This document shows positions 17,640-26,626 of a stretch of 64,000 nt of DNA, piece after piece (position 1 is the stretch's first letter; each line of letters starts with the position of its first letter). Position numbers and translations under genes: made by a program. Where the stretch lies: NCBI RefSeq assembly GCF_000373965.1, contig NZ_KB892834.1, positions 402,190 through 466,189 of the forward strand. Reading direction: 5' to 3'. Under the pieces are notes generated by a model. It did not search any database, was not told the DNA's origin, and saw nothing but the letters and a program-made list of their open reading frames with translations. This stretch comes from Uliginosibacterium gangwonense DSM 18521 (GTDB lineage Bacteria > Pseudomonadota > Gammaproteobacteria > Burkholderiales > Rhodocyclaceae).

Positions 17640-18686
17640 TTAACCTCTTGAGCGTGTTACGTCAAAATCGCCTTCAGCCATGCTCATGTTCAGTTGTTTC
17701 TGGCAGCCTGGGCAGGTGGCTTGGCCTTCGCCCTGCACACAGAAAATCTGGCCGCAACTGCATGCAGCAAACGCGTAAGCCGCGCCGCAATGTGGGCAGC
17801 CGGGCGAGCCGATCAGCGATTCGGTGCTGATGGTGCGTGCGCTGGCGCGGGGGTCGGAGAGTTCGTCAAAATCCCGCTCGGCCGCAAACACGCCGACCAG
17901 GTTGTAGTGCACGGCATCCATGCGGAAGTCGCGGGTTGCCAGGGCTTGTTTGGCGCGCTCGTACTTGAGGAGGTAGGGCAGCTTGGTGGTCTGGCAACGC
18001 CCCTGGATCACCACAAAATCTTCATCCACGGCGGTGGCCTGGGCGATGGTTTCGATTTTCTTCATCACCGAATCATCAAACTTGGCCAAGGAAACTGCGG
18101 CGGGTTCGCCCGAGCCGATGCTGCGGCTCTGGGTGCTGACGCTGGCGCTGATCCAGTCGATGAACTTCTTGAAGTCCTGCTCGGTGGCGCTTTCGATGCG
18201 CAACACATTGGGCGTAATGGTGGATAGCGCCTCCAGCGAGGCATACGGCCCGATACCGATGGCCACCAGATTGACCCGGGAGGCGTAATGATTCTTCCAG
18301 CGTGTGAGCACGGCCGTGGGGTCGTCCGTGCTCTTGCCATCGGTCATCAGGAAGACGAGGGGCTTGAAGTCCCCCTTCTGTTCCGGGGTGGAGCGCTTGA
18401 CGTTGCGGTCGATCTCGCCCATCAGGTGCTCAAGCGCCGCGCCCATCGAAGTGCCGGAACCCAGGGGCAGGCGTGGCGAGTAGAAGGCGACCAGTTCAAC
18501 CAGCGGGGTCAAGGTCTTGGCCCGCCCGGCAAAGGCGATCACCGAAAGGTAGGCGGTTTCCAGCGCATAGGGGTCGGTGCGCAGGGTCTTGATCAGGCGT
18601 TCCATCCCTTCCTGCAGGCTGCGCAGATTTTCACCCGCCATGCTTTCGGAGACATCTACAACCAGGAATACAGGTAGGCGACGCAT
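17640..18686 (-). CDS. terY: TerY-like vWA protein with C-terminal zinc ribbon
   Basis: 348 residues. vWA domain with full MIDAS (Asp11-x-Ser13-x-Ser15 in DVSES; GTSMG; LMTDGKS). After the vWA domain (about 1-195) comes an extra domain (about 200-290) and a zinc ribbon CPHC ... CSC ... C ... CPGC (about 298-333), the arrangement of the TerY variant that accompanies the phosphatase and kinase. MIDAS-type vWA domains bind partners through a divalent metal; here the likely partners are the neighbouring TerD-family and signalling proteins. Lies 11 bases after the terY stop upstream. Confidence 0.85.
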   Translation of the reverse strand: MRRLPVFLVVDVSESMAGENLRSLQEGMERLIKTLRTDPYALETAYLSVIAFAGRAKTLTPLVELVAFYSPRLPLGSGTSMGAALEHLMGEIDRNVKRSTPEQKGDFKPLVFLMTDGKSTDDPTAVLTRWKNHYASRVNLVAIGIGPYASLEALSTITPNVLRIESATEQDFKKFIDWISASVSTQSRSIGSGEPAAVSLAKFDDSVMKKIETIAQATAVDEDFVVIQGRCQTTKLPYLLKYERAKQALATRDFRMDAVHYNLVGVFAAERDFDELSDPRASARTISTESLIGSPGCPHCGAAYAFAACSCGQIFCVQGEGQATCPGCQKQLNMSMAEGDFDVTRSRG

Positions 18687-18697
18687 ACAACCTCTGC

Positions 18698-19342
18698 TTA
18701 GAGCACGATGTTGAGTTCGGGTGGCGGGGGTGGCAGTTCGGTCGCGGCCGAGCGGGTCGCCCCCAGGCTCTGGCTATCCTTGGAGAAGGTGGCCGACACC
18801 CATTCGAAGAACTTGCTGAAACTGGCCGCATCCATGGTGTCCAGGCTCACCACATGGTCAGTCAGGCGCTTGAGCTGCCCGGGGTCGGCCTTGGGGCCTG
18901 CGGCACAGGCCACGATCTTGGCAAACCCGCAGGACTGGATACGCGGAATCACTTCGGTGTACGCCAGGGTATCCGTCGGCTTGCCATCGGTAAGGATGAC
19001 CAGGATCGGCTTCCAGTCGCCCTTCTCGGTCGCCGTGGATTTGTGCACATCCCGCTGCACCTGTGCATAAATGTGTTCCAGTGCCTCCCCCAGGAGGGTG
19101 GCACCGGAGCGCGGGCAGGTGATTTCGGGCAGGCGCACATCGGCCACCGAGGTCATCGGCAGCACTTCCTTGATGTCCGAGTCAAAGGTGGTGATCGACA
19201 GGTGCACACTCTCAAGCGCATACGGATTGCTGCGTAGCGAAGTCAGCAGTGCCTGCAAACCGGCATTGACGGCAACGATGGGTTCTCCATTCATCGACCC
19301 GGACGTATCGATGCACAGGTAGGTCAGCAAGCGACGGCTCAT
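18698..19342 (-). CDS. terY: TerY vWA-domain protein
   Basis: 214 residues, essentially a single vWA domain: MIDAS DTSGS at residues 12-16, Thr in SGATLLG, Asp in ILTDGKPTD. The C-terminus is a proline run ending ELPPPPPELNIVL, shared in pattern with the other short TerY at 20127-20765 but not with the zinc-ribbon version. AGGAAAC precedes the ATG. Cytoplasmic, no signal peptide. Expected to be an adaptor/scaffold in the Ter stress system; the precise partner is unknown. Confidence 0.88.
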   Translation of the reverse strand: MSRRLLTYLCIDTSGSMNGEPIVAVNAGLQALLTSLRSNPYALESVHLSITTFDSDIKEVLPMTSVADVRLPEITCPRSGATLLGEALEHIYAQVQRDVHKSTATEKGDWKPILVILTDGKPTDTLAYTEVIPRIQSCGFAKIVACAAGPKADPGQLKRLTDHVVSLDTMDAASFSKFFEWVSATFSKDSQSLGATRSAATELPPPPPELNIVL

Positions 19343-19351
19343 GAATGTTTC

Positions 19352-20002
19352 CTACAGATAGGTTTGTTGGAGCAGGCTGACGAAACTGTCGGTTTCGTGC
19401 GGTATGCCAATGGCACGGAACTGCCAGCCATCGCCCTGGCGGGTGACTTCGGCAAAGGTCATCGAGCAATAGCGCGCATAGGCGGCATCCCCACTGACAT
19501 CAAAACGGCAGATTTCCTTGCCCTTGGCATCCACGGCGCGGATAAAGGTATTCTTGATCTGGCCGAAAGATTGCTTTTTCTGCTTGCCTTCGTAAATCGC
19601 CACCAGAAAAATGATGCTCTCATATTGCGCAGGCATCTGGTCGAGCTTGACGATGATCTGCTCGTCGTCCCCATCACCGGCGCCAGTGCGGTTATCCCCG
19701 GTCAGGTAGATGGCGCCAGAGGGGTGGCGTTGTGAATTGAAGAAAACCACGTCCCCGTTGATCAGCGTGGGCGAGCCCGATGCGCTGGCATCCCCAAGAC
19801 TGTGGACCTTGCCATCCTTGCCCAGCAAAAAGGCGATGGCGTCCAGGTCATGATCTTCAGCTTCGCCGCCGAACAGGGAGCTGAGAAAACCCTTCTTCTG
19901 TTCTGCCACATCCCAACCCAGGCCGATGGTGACCGAGGACAGATCGAATTCTCCGTCTTTGCGCAGGCTTACGCCCTCGCCCTTCTTCAAACTCACGCCC
20001 AT
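19352..20002 (-). CDS. terX: TerD-family protein, TerX-like
   Basis: 216 residues with the TerD Ca-binding beta-sandwich: SLKKGEGVSL start, [35 protein letters not shown] acidic loop (here [15 protein letters not shown]) and a long insertion FLSSLFGG after the first strands, found in the TerX/TerZ branch. The clustered Asp residues are the known Ca2+ sites of the family. Good Shine-Dalgarno (AAGGGGG). It is flanked by two terY genes on the same strand. The 124-base gap upstream may contain its own promoter; I see no definite boxes. Confidence 0.85.
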   Translation of the reverse strand: MGVSLKKGEGVSLRKDGEFDLSSVTIGLGWDVAEQKKGFLSSLFGGEAEDHDLDAIAFLLGKDGKVHSLGDASASGSPTLINGDVVFFNSQRHPSGAIYLTGDNRTGAGDGDDEQIIVKLDQMPAQYESIIFLVAIYEGKQKKQSFGQIKNTFIRAVDAKGKEICRFDVSGDAAYARYCSMTFAEVTRQGDGWQFRAIGIPHETDSFVSLLQQTYL

Positions 20003-20126
20003 CTTTTACCCCCTTGTTGCAATAGCAATGAAAACAAGCATTCAGGAATCACACCCAATCAAGTATTTTGCATAATCATTATAGATATCGCAAATTCATA
20101 GAGACTGAGCGCGTGCGCCACACATT

Positions 20127-20765
20127 TCACATCACCACATTGACTTCAGGTGGCGGTGGCGGAAGGTCATCCAGACCGGCCACATCTTTCTTGGCCAACT
20201 CCACCTTCTGGCTGGACACGGAAATGGACGAGGACACCCACTTGAAGAAGCTCTTGATCGAATTGCTGTCGGCAGTATCCAGATTGACCACGATCTCGGA
20301 AATCCGCTTCAGCGAACTGGTATCGGCAGACTGCCCGGCAGCACAGCACACGAAGGTGCCAGTCTTGACGGTGGCCAGCGCCTTGATGCCGGGGTTCAGA
20401 TCATCGGTTGGGGCGCCATCACTGAGCAGGAACACCACCGGCTTCCAGTCCCCCTTCTGCTCGGCGGTGCCTTTCTGCACTTCACGCTTGATGCAATCAG
20501 CCAGCAGCACCAGGGCTTCACCCATGGCGGTGGTGCCCGAAGCGGTCAGTTCGGGGCTTTGGAACTGGGAAAGCTCGGTCAGCGGCACGAGTTGGCGGGC
20601 TTCACTGGCGAAGGTCAGCACGGAAACGTAGGCGGTTTCCAGCGCGTAGGGGTCTTGACGCAAGCTGGTGATCAGCATCTGCAAACCGTTCTTGACGGCT
20701 TCAATCGGCTCACCAAACATCGACCCCGAGGTGTCGATCACAAGGTAGACAGGTAGACGTCGCAT
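20127..20765 (-). CDS. terY: TerY vWA-domain protein
   Basis: 212 residues, single vWA domain. MIDAS residues DTSGS (11-15), SGTTAMG and LLSDGAPTD are intact. The first ten residues MRRLPVYLVI are almost those of the zinc-ribbon TerY, and the tail DLPPPPPEVNVVM matches the 18698-19342 protein, so three TerY paralogues lie in one run. AAGGG precedes the ATG. Starts 35 bases after the pgpA stop, possibly sharing its transcript. Confidence 0.88.
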   Translation of the reverse strand: MRRLPVYLVIDTSGSMFGEPIEAVKNGLQMLITSLRQDPYALETAYVSVLTFASEARQLVPLTELSQFQSPELTASGTTAMGEALVLLADCIKREVQKGTAEQKGDWKPVVFLLSDGAPTDDLNPGIKALATVKTGTFVCCAAGQSADTSSLKRISEIVVNLDTADSNSIKSFFKWVSSSISVSSQKVELAKKDVAGLDDLPPPPPEVNVVM

Positions 20766-20800
20766 CGCTCAACCCTTCAAGAAAAAATCAAGAATAAATG

Positions 20801-21289
20801 TCACTTCCCTGCCCAATGCCAGAGTGCCAACCCGCCCAGCATCACGGCAATGGCGTAGATGGCGGCCAGAAAATCGTCAAACATGACACCAAAGCCGTTC
20901 TTGAACCGGGCATCGGCCAGATGGATCGGCCAGGGCTTGAGCACATCAAAAAAGCGGAACAGCAGAAAAGCAGCAATCCATGCCCACCAGGTAAACGGGG
21001 CGCATAACAACACCCAGGCAAAGGCGACGATTTCATCCCACACGATTGAGCCATGATCGGGTACGCCAAGCGCGCGGCCCGCCTCATCGCAGATCCAGCA
21101 GCCCAGCGCAAAACACAGCACCAGCACCACCGACCACGCCCACACGGGAAGCCCGAGCAGTGCCCAGGCCAATACAAAACCGCCCAGCGTGCCAAAAGTC
21201 CCTGGCGCCACAGGCGCGAGACCCAGGCCGCATCCCAGCGCGAAAAAACGATGGGGACGGGAAACTAGAAATTGAAAAGTCGGCTTAAT
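20801..21289 (-). CDS. pgpA: Phosphatidylglycerophosphatase A, probable AUU start
   Basis: 162 residues if begun at ATT 21289. PgpA removes phosphate from phosphatidylglycerophosphate in the inner membrane. Diagnostic features: N-terminal GCGLGLAPVAPGTFGTL, WDEIVAF with the catalytic acidic pair, FDVLKPWPI and GVMFDDF, plus four hydrophobic helices. The only usual start codon (GTG 21211) falls inside the conserved LAPVAPGT motif. Upstream, in frame back to a stop at 21302, there is no ATG, GTG or TTG, but ATT-AAG-CCG-ACT gives the family-type beginning (M)KPTF and is preceded by AGGAG nine bases away. Confidence 0.85.
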   Translation of the reverse strand: MKPTFQFLVSRPHRFFALGCGLGLAPVAPGTFGTLGGFVLAWALLGLPVWAWSVVLVLCFALGCWICDEAGRALGVPDHGSIVWDEIVAFAWVLLCAPFTWWAWIAAFLLFRFFDVLKPWPIHLADARFKNGFGVMFDDFLAAIYAIAVMLGGLALWHWAGK

Positions 21290-21538
21290 TTTGGTGCGCT
21301 CCTATCAGCAATCATTACGGAAATAAGTCCTGGCTTGAAACTTGCGCAACCCATACAGGTCAAAACACGCCGCCTCATATCAAACTATGTAATATTTAGG
21401 CGCAATACTGCACCGCCGAACGCATCTAGGCAACCCTCCACCAATCGGACGGTTGCTGGCGCCCGATCGTCATGTGCGGGGATGCGCTTGTCTTTTACAG
21501 GTGGGCATGCAATATTGCACTTTTAGGAGATTAATTTC

Positions 21539-22561
21539 ATGCAGCATTTCGGCTTTCCACTTGAAGCCCTTGTGATTTTCTTTGCGGTGATTGCCCTGTC
21601 TGTCTATCTGGATCTGGTGGCCCACCGCAAAGCCACCGAGATCACGATGGCGGATGCCGCCAAATGGTCGGCTTTCTGGATCACCCTTGCCCTTTTGTTC
21701 TATGGCTACCTGTGGGTTCGCTTCAGCAAAGGTTGGGCGGATCTGTATCTGGCAGGTTACGCGCTGGAAAAGAGTTTGTCTGTGGATAACCTGATGGTAT
21801 TCATGGCCATCTTTGCCTCGTTCAGCATCAAGGACGTGTTGCAACACCGCATCCTGTACTGGGGGATCATCGGCGCATTGATCTTCCGCGCCATTTTCGT
21901 CTCCATCGGCACGGGCCTCTTCATGGCCAGCCCCTGGGTCGGCTTTGTGTTTGCCGCCTTCGTGCTGTGGAGTGCCGTCAAAATGCTGCAATCCGGTGGA
22001 GATGATGATGATGAAGTGGAAGATTATTCCGACCACTGGAGCGTGCGCGTAACCGGCAAGCTCATGCCCATCTACACCCGTTTGCACCTGCACCGCTTCT
22101 TTATCCGCCACGATGAAGTGATCTCCAACGGGATGACGTCAGCCGTCACCCGCAACGGCTTGCTGTATGCCACCCCAGCCTTCCTGTGCCTGATGGCGAT
22201 TGAAACCTCGGATATCGCCTTCGCCTTCGACTCCGTGCCCGCCGTCATCGCGGTCACCCAGGAGCCCTTGCTGGTGTACGCTGCCATGATCTTCGCCATC
22301 CTGGGGCTGCGTAGCCTGTACTTTGTGCTGGCTGCATTGACCAAGTATCTCGCCTACTTGGAAAAGGCCGTGATCGTGCTGCTGTTTTTCATCGGCTCCA
22401 AGATGGCGCTGCAATCCTGGAACCACGCCGTCTCGGATACCGGCATCGATATCTCTCCGGGGGTAAGCCTGGGGATCGTGCTAGGAACCCTGGCAGTCGG
22501 GATCGTGGCTTCACTGCTGTTCCCGCCCAAGGAAGAGGCGGAAGAGCAAAGCAAAAAATAA
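21539..22561 (+). CDS. terC: TerC-family integral membrane protein
   Basis: 340 residues, about nine transmembrane helices. TerC hallmarks are EKSLSVDNLMVF and ETSDIAFAFDSVPA, acidic residues in membrane helices linked to metal ion (Mn/other) export in related Alx/TerC proteins. A charged loop with a DDDDEVEDY run follows helix 4. AGGAG seven bases before the ATG. First gene of the rightward Ter run, divergent from pgpA across 249 bases in which I looked for, but did not find, a yybP-ykoY Mn riboswitch. Contains a perfect DnaA box at 21781-21789. Confidence 0.92.
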   Translation: MQHFGFPLEALVIFFAVIALSVYLDLVAHRKATEITMADAAKWSAFWITLALLFYGYLWVRFSKGWADLYLAGYALEKSLSVDNLMVFMAIFASFSIKDVLQHRILYWGIIGALIFRAIFVSIGTGLFMASPWVGFVFAAFVLWSAVKMLQSGGDDDDEVEDYSDHWSVRVTGKLMPIYTRLHLHRFFIRHDEVISNGMTSAVTRNGLLYATPAFLCLMAIETSDIAFAFDSVPAVIAVTQEPLLVYAAMIFAILGLRSLYFVLAALTKYLAYLEKAVIVLLFFIGSKMALQSWNHAVSDTGIDISPGVSLGIVLGTLAVGIVASLLFPPKEEAEEQSKK

Positions 22562-22672
22562 GTCTGGGCTTGCAAGCCTGGACACGCGCAGGCCAGACGG
22601 CGTGATCAACACCCCGTTTGGCTGTAAAAACAACTGCGCAGATCGAACTAGATTGAATGGGAGTTGTCTGAA

Positions 22673-23251
22673 ATGGCCTTGTCACTCAAAAAGGGCGAAA
22701 ACGTTTCTCTGTCGAAAGCCGATGTCAGCCTGAGCAATGTGCTCATTGGCTTGGGCTGGGAAGCGCGCACGACCAATGGCTTGGATTTTGACCTGGACGC
22801 GAGTCTGTTCATGGTGGGCGAAAATGGCAAAGTGCAAAGTGACGACTGGTTCATTTTCTACAACCAGCTCAGCTCACCTTGCCGCTCTGTTGAACACACC
22901 GGAGACAACCGGACTGGCGCGGGTGAAGGGGATGATGAAGCCATCAAGGTAGCCCTGAACAAGGTACCCGAGCATGTCAGCCGACTGGTCATTGCCGTGA
23001 CCATCCACGAAGCCGAGGCACGCAACCAGAACTTCGGCATGGTGCATGATGCCTTTGTGCGGCTGGTCAATTCGGATACGAACCAGGAAATCCTGCGTTT
23101 TGATCTTTCAGAAGACTATTCCACCGAGACCGCTATGGTATTCGGTGAAATCTACCGCCGGGGTTCGGAGTGGAAATTCCGCGCCGTCGGACAAGGCTAC
23201 TCAGGCGGCCTGTACGCACTGTGCATGCAGTACGGCGTGAATGTCACCTGA
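22673..23251 (+). CDS. terD: TerD-family tellurium-resistance protein, TerD-like
   Basis: 192 residues, one TerD domain: [51 protein letters not shown] and [12 protein letters not shown]. The acidic loops bind Ca2+ in studied members. Closest by eye to E. coli TerD (ending QYGVNVT). ATG at 22673 has GGGAG at a good distance; a TTG nine bases earlier is less likely. Lies 111 bases after terC and 43 before terE. Confidence 0.88.
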   Translation: MALSLKKGENVSLSKADVSLSNVLIGLGWEARTTNGLDFDLDASLFMVGENGKVQSDDWFIFYNQLSSPCRSVEHTGDNRTGAGEGDDEAIKVALNKVPEHVSRLVIAVTIHEAEARNQNFGMVHDAFVRLVNSDTNQEILRFDLSEDYSTETAMVFGEIYRRGSEWKFRAVGQGYSGGLYALCMQYGVNVT

Positions 23252-23294
23252 GCAACTACTTTTCATCTCATATATCGAGAAGGAGCGTTAAAAC

Positions 23295-23870
23295 ATGGCA
23301 ATCAGTCTGCAAAAAGGCGGTAATGTCAACCTGAGCAAAGAAGCTCCAACCATGACGAAGATGATCGTCGGCCTGGGTTGGGATGTGCGCGCTACCGATG
23401 GCGCCGGCTTTGACCTGGATGCTAGCGCCTTCATGCTGAATGCATCGGGCAAAGTTCGCAGCGATGCAGATTTCATTTTCTACAACCAGCCCAAGTCCTC
23501 CGATGGTTCGATTACGCACTCGGGCGACAATCGTACTGGTGCGGGTGAAGGGGACGACGAATCGATCGTCATCGAACTGGGCAAGGTTCCTGCCGAGGTG
23601 GAACGCATCGCCGTTTCCGTCACGATTCACGACGCCGAAGCCCGCAAGCAGAATTTCGGCATGGTCGCCAAGGCCTACATCCGCTGCGTCAATGCAGCGG
23701 GAGACGTTGAAATCGCCAAGTACGACCTGTCTGAAGATGCTTCCGTCGAAACGGCGATGATCTTCGGCGAAATCTATCGCAATGGCGCTGACTGGAAGTT
23801 CAAGGCTGTCGGCCAAGGCTTCCAAGGCGGGCTGGGCCCCCTGGCCAAGAATTTTGGCGTAAACGTCTAA
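23295..23870 (+). CDS. terE: TerD-family tellurium-resistance protein, TerE-like
   Basis: 191 residues. Closely follows E. coli Ter[66 protein letters not shown] and [12 protein letters not shown] ending FGVNV. AAGGAG upstream of ATG. A strong intrinsic terminator begins 13 bases after its stop, so most transcripts from upstream probably end here. Confidence 0.9.
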   Translation: MAISLQKGGNVNLSKEAPTMTKMIVGLGWDVRATDGAGFDLDASAFMLNASGKVRSDADFIFYNQPKSSDGSITHSGDNRTGAGEGDDESIVIELGKVPAEVERIAVSVTIHDAEARKQNFGMVAKAYIRCVNAAGDVEIAKYDLSEDASVETAMIFGEIYRNGADWKFKAVGQGFQGGLGPLAKNFGVNV

Positions 23871-23882
23871 ATTCCACTCCCG

Positions 23883-23913
23883 GCACGGCGCGTGGCGCGC
23901 CGTGCTTTTTTTT
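23883..23913 (+). terminator. Rho-independent terminator between terE and terF
   Basis: Ten-bp perfect GC-rich stem (GCACGGCGCG, loop TGG, CGCGCCGTGC) immediately followed by eight T. It lies between terE and the terF ATG at 23926, only 12 bases before the latter. Confidence 0.92.
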
Positions 23914-23925
23914 GGTCTTTTGCCC

Positions 23926-25260
23926 ATGCAAACCCTATCCCGTGGCCAGCGCCTGAAGCTTGCCGATCTTGGCTTACCCAACGGTAATTTCAGTATCAAG
24001 CTGGAATGCAACAACGCCGGGCTTACCATCGACAGCGCCTGTTTCGGCCTGGATGCGGCACGTAAGCTCTCTGATGAACGTTACATGACGTTTTTCAACC
24101 AGCCGGCAAGCCCCTGTGGCGGTGTTCGGCTGGCGGATGCCAACCGCTTCGAATTCCGGCTTGCCGCCCTGCCCGGCTCGATTCATGCACTTGTCCTGAC
24201 CCTGGCCATTGACGGTAACGGGGTGCTGGGCAGCCTGGGCAACAGCCGCGCACAAATCGTAGATGATGCCGGGCAGGTGGTGGCGAGTTTCGATTTTTCC
24301 GGTGCCCTGTTCAAGGATGAGCGGGCGGTGATGCTCATCGAGGTGTACCGCAAGGATGACCATTGGCGCCTGAGCCCCGTTGGCCAAGGCTTCAATGGAG
24401 GGCTGGATGCGCTGGTGACCCATTTTGGTGGAGAAGTGGCCTCCTCTGCGCCAACTTCGGCCCCGGCAGCGCCCAGCGCGCAGACTGCGGCCAGGGTATC
24501 GCTGGACAAGCGTATCGAAAAAGAAGCGCCGCATCTGGTCTCACTGGTCAAAAAAGCCAGCGTGAGTCTGGAAAAGGCCGGACTGGGTGCCCACCGCGCA
24601 CGGGTATGCCTGTGCCTCGATATCTCCGGCTCCATGCATTCGCTCTACAAGAGTGGCGCAGTACAGAAGTTTGCCGAGCGCATTCTGGCTCTGGGCTGCC
24701 GCTTTGATGACGATGGCGAGATTGATGTCTTCCTGTTTGGCGCCAATGTACATCAGCCCGACCCACTGGGGATCGGCAACAACCGCAATTACATTGAGTC
24801 CCTGATCAAAAAGTATCCACTGGAAGGCGATACCCGCTATGGGCGCGCCATGCAGGCCATCCGTGAATACTATTTCCACAAGACCCCTGCCACCGGGCCG
24901 CAGCAGATCAAGAAGGCCGACACGCCGGTGTATGTGATGTTCGTCACCGATGGTGGCACGGCTGATCAGCCGCTGACTGAGCGCCTGTTGCGCGAATCCA
25001 GCCACGAACCGATCTTCTGGCAGTTCATGGGCATTGGCAAAGGGCGCAAGTCCAAGAGCAAGGCATTGAGCTTCTTTTCAGACTCGAATTTCCCCTTCCT
25101 GGAGAAGCTCGACGAACTCAGTGGCCGCCTTGTGGATAACGCGGCGTTCTTCAGTGTTGAACATCCTGAGGAACACCCGGATGAAGCGCTGTTTGACCTG
25201 TTGATGGACGAGTATCCCGAGTGGGTCAAGCTGGTTCGCGGCCACGGCATGATTCCCTGA
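23926..25260 (+). CDS. terF: TerF: TerD domain plus vWA domain
   Basis: 444 residues. N-terminal TerD-like domain (about 1-165) lacks the acidic DNRTG-x-GDGDD loop, so calcium binding by this copy is doubtful. After an Ala/Pro linker (170-195) comes a vWA domain with MIDAS DISGS (232-236) and VTDGGTAD. This two-domain order corresponds to TerF. The ATG at 23926 has no clear Shine-Dalgarno and follows the terminator by 12 bases. Gene context suggests a scaffold uniting TerD-type and vWA-type partners. Confidence 0.88.
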   Translation: MQTLSRGQRLKLADLGLPNGNFSIKLECNNAGLTIDSACFGLDAARKLSDERYMTFFNQPASPCGGVRLADANRFEFRLAALPGSIHALVLTLAIDGNGVLGSLGNSRAQIVDDAGQVVASFDFSGALFKDERAVMLIEVYRKDDHWRLSPVGQGFNGGLDALVTHFGGEVASSAPTSAPAAPSAQTAARVSLDKRIEKEAPHLVSLVKKASVSLEKAGLGAHRARVCLCLDISGSMHSLYKSGAVQKFAERILALGCRFDDDGEIDVFLFGANVHQPDPLGIGNNRNYIESLIKKYPLEGDTRYGRAMQAIREYYFHKTPATGPQQIKKADTPVYVMFVTDGGTADQPLTERLLRESSHEPIFWQFMGIGKGRKSKSKALSFFSDSNFPFLEKLDELSGRLVDNAAFFSVEHPEEHPDEALFDLLMDEYPEWVKLVRGHGMIP

Positions 25261-25298
25261 CCGCTCCCCCCACATTCTGCAATCAAAGAGGTGCCCAG

Positions 25299-26003
25299 AT
25301 GCCTGTATTTACCGTCACCGGTGATGTAGATCCCTTCCTCCACGTATCACTGCGCAAGGGGGAATCCATCTATTGCGAAAGCGATGCCATGGTCATGATG
25401 GAAGACGCCCTTGACCTTGCCGGCAAGATGCAAGGTGGCATCCTGCAAGCTGTGATGCGGCGCTTTACCAATGGTGAAAGCTTCTTCCAGCAGCACATCA
25501 CCGCCACCCGTGGCGATGGTGACTGTCTGCTCTCACCACGCTTGCCGGGCGGCCTGGAAGTGCTGGATGTGGGTAATGTGCAATACTGCATCTCCGACGA
25601 TGCCTATGTTGCGGCGACCGATGGTGTGCAGGTGGTGGCCCAATCACAAGGCATTGGCAACGCCTTGTTTGGCGGTACAGGCGGCTTTTTCATCGGTCGC
25701 TCCAGTGGCACGGGCAAGCTGGTTGTCTCCGGCTTCGGCTCGATTTTCACCCTGGATGTCACCCCCGAAAAGGGCATGACCATCGACAATGGCCACGTGG
25801 TGGCCTGGGACGCGAACCTGCGTTATGAGATATCCACATCCACCTCGCAAAACAAGGGCCTGCTTGGCAATCTGGTCAACAGCGTGACCAGTGGCGAGGG
25901 GCTGGTTTTGAAGTTCTCGGGGCGCGGACGTGTCGTCGTATGCTCACGGAATCGCGGCACCTTCATTTCATGGCTGAACTCTCAAATGGGTTCAAAGAGC
26001 TGA
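25299..26003 (+). CDS. AIM24 family (TIGR00266) protein
   Basis: 234 residues, beta-rich, of the AIM24/TIGR00266 family: glycine-rich repeats GNALFGGTGGFFIGRSSGTGKL and GFGSIFTLDV, and an N-terminal VSLRKGESIYCE. These trimeric beta-prism proteins have no assigned reaction; they are frequent neighbours of TerD-family genes. AGAGG precedes the ATG at 25299. It sits 38 bases after terF and 28 before terZ, in one run. Confidence 0.85.
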   Translation: MPVFTVTGDVDPFLHVSLRKGESIYCESDAMVMMEDALDLAGKMQGGILQAVMRRFTNGESFFQQHITATRGDGDCLLSPRLPGGLEVLDVGNVQYCISDDAYVAATDGVQVVAQSQGIGNALFGGTGGFFIGRSSGTGKLVVSGFGSIFTLDVTPEKGMTIDNGHVVAWDANLRYEISTSTSQNKGLLGNLVNSVTSGEGLVLKFSGRGRVVVCSRNRGTFISWLNSQMGSKS

Positions 26004-26031
26004 TCACACCACGGTTACATAAGGAGCACAC

Positions 26032-26613
26032 ATGTCAGTCGATCTGCAAAAAGGCCAGAAAATCAGCCTTGCCAAGGAAAACGGCGGCGCCCTGTCTGTT
26101 GTTGTGATGGGTTTGGGTTGGGATGTTGCCGAAAAGAAGAGCTTTTTCGGCTTTGGCGGTGGCAGCCAGAGCATTGACCTAGATGCCTCCTGCCTGATGT
26201 TTGACGAAAACCGCAACCTGCTCGATACCGTATGGTTTTGCCAGCTTGAGAGTGAAGACGGCAGCATTGAGCATACCGGGGACAACCTGACAGGCGCTGG
26301 TGACGGGGACGATGAACAGATCATCGTCAATCTCGATAAAGTGCCAGCCAATGTGAAATCCCTGGTATTTACCGTCAACAGCTTTCGCGGGCAGACCTTT
26401 GCTGAGGTCAAGAACGCGTTCTGCCGGATTGTGGATCAAGCCACCAACAAGGAAGTCGCCCGCTACAACCTGAGTGCGCAAGGCACGCATTCTGCACAGA
26501 TCATGGCAAAATTGTATCGTCATAACGGTGAATGGAAGATGCATGCCATTGGCGAGAACGGCAACGGCAGAACGTTTGAAGACCTGATGCCGCAAATCCT
26601 TCCACACCTATAA
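26032..26613 (+). CDS. terZ: TerD-family protein, TerZ-like
   Basis: 193 residues. TerZ traits are the glycine insertion FFGFGGGSQSIDLDASC, VWFCQLESEDGSIEHTGDNLTG (with DNLTG rather than DNRTG), acidic GDGDDEQ, NSFRGQTFAEVKNAFCRIVDQ and a GRTFEDL tail, all found in E. coli TerZ. AAGGAG nine bases before the ATG. It closes the TerD-family block and is 13 bases before the ATP-grasp gene, linking the structural and enzymatic modules. Confidence 0.88.
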   Translation: MSVDLQKGQKISLAKENGGALSVVVMGLGWDVAEKKSFFGFGGGSQSIDLDASCLMFDENRNLLDTVWFCQLESEDGSIEHTGDNLTGAGDGDDEQIIVNLDKVPANVKSLVFTVNSFRGQTFAEVKNAFCRIVDQATNKEVARYNLSAQGTHSAQIMAKLYRHNGEWKMHAIGENGNGRTFEDLMPQILPHL

Positions 26614-26626
26614 TCAAGGCAAGTAC

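Noticed and set aside
21290..21538. Possible yybP-ykoY (Mn) riboswitch before terC
   Set aside because: TerC/Alx genes often have one, but I could not find its conserved internal loops.
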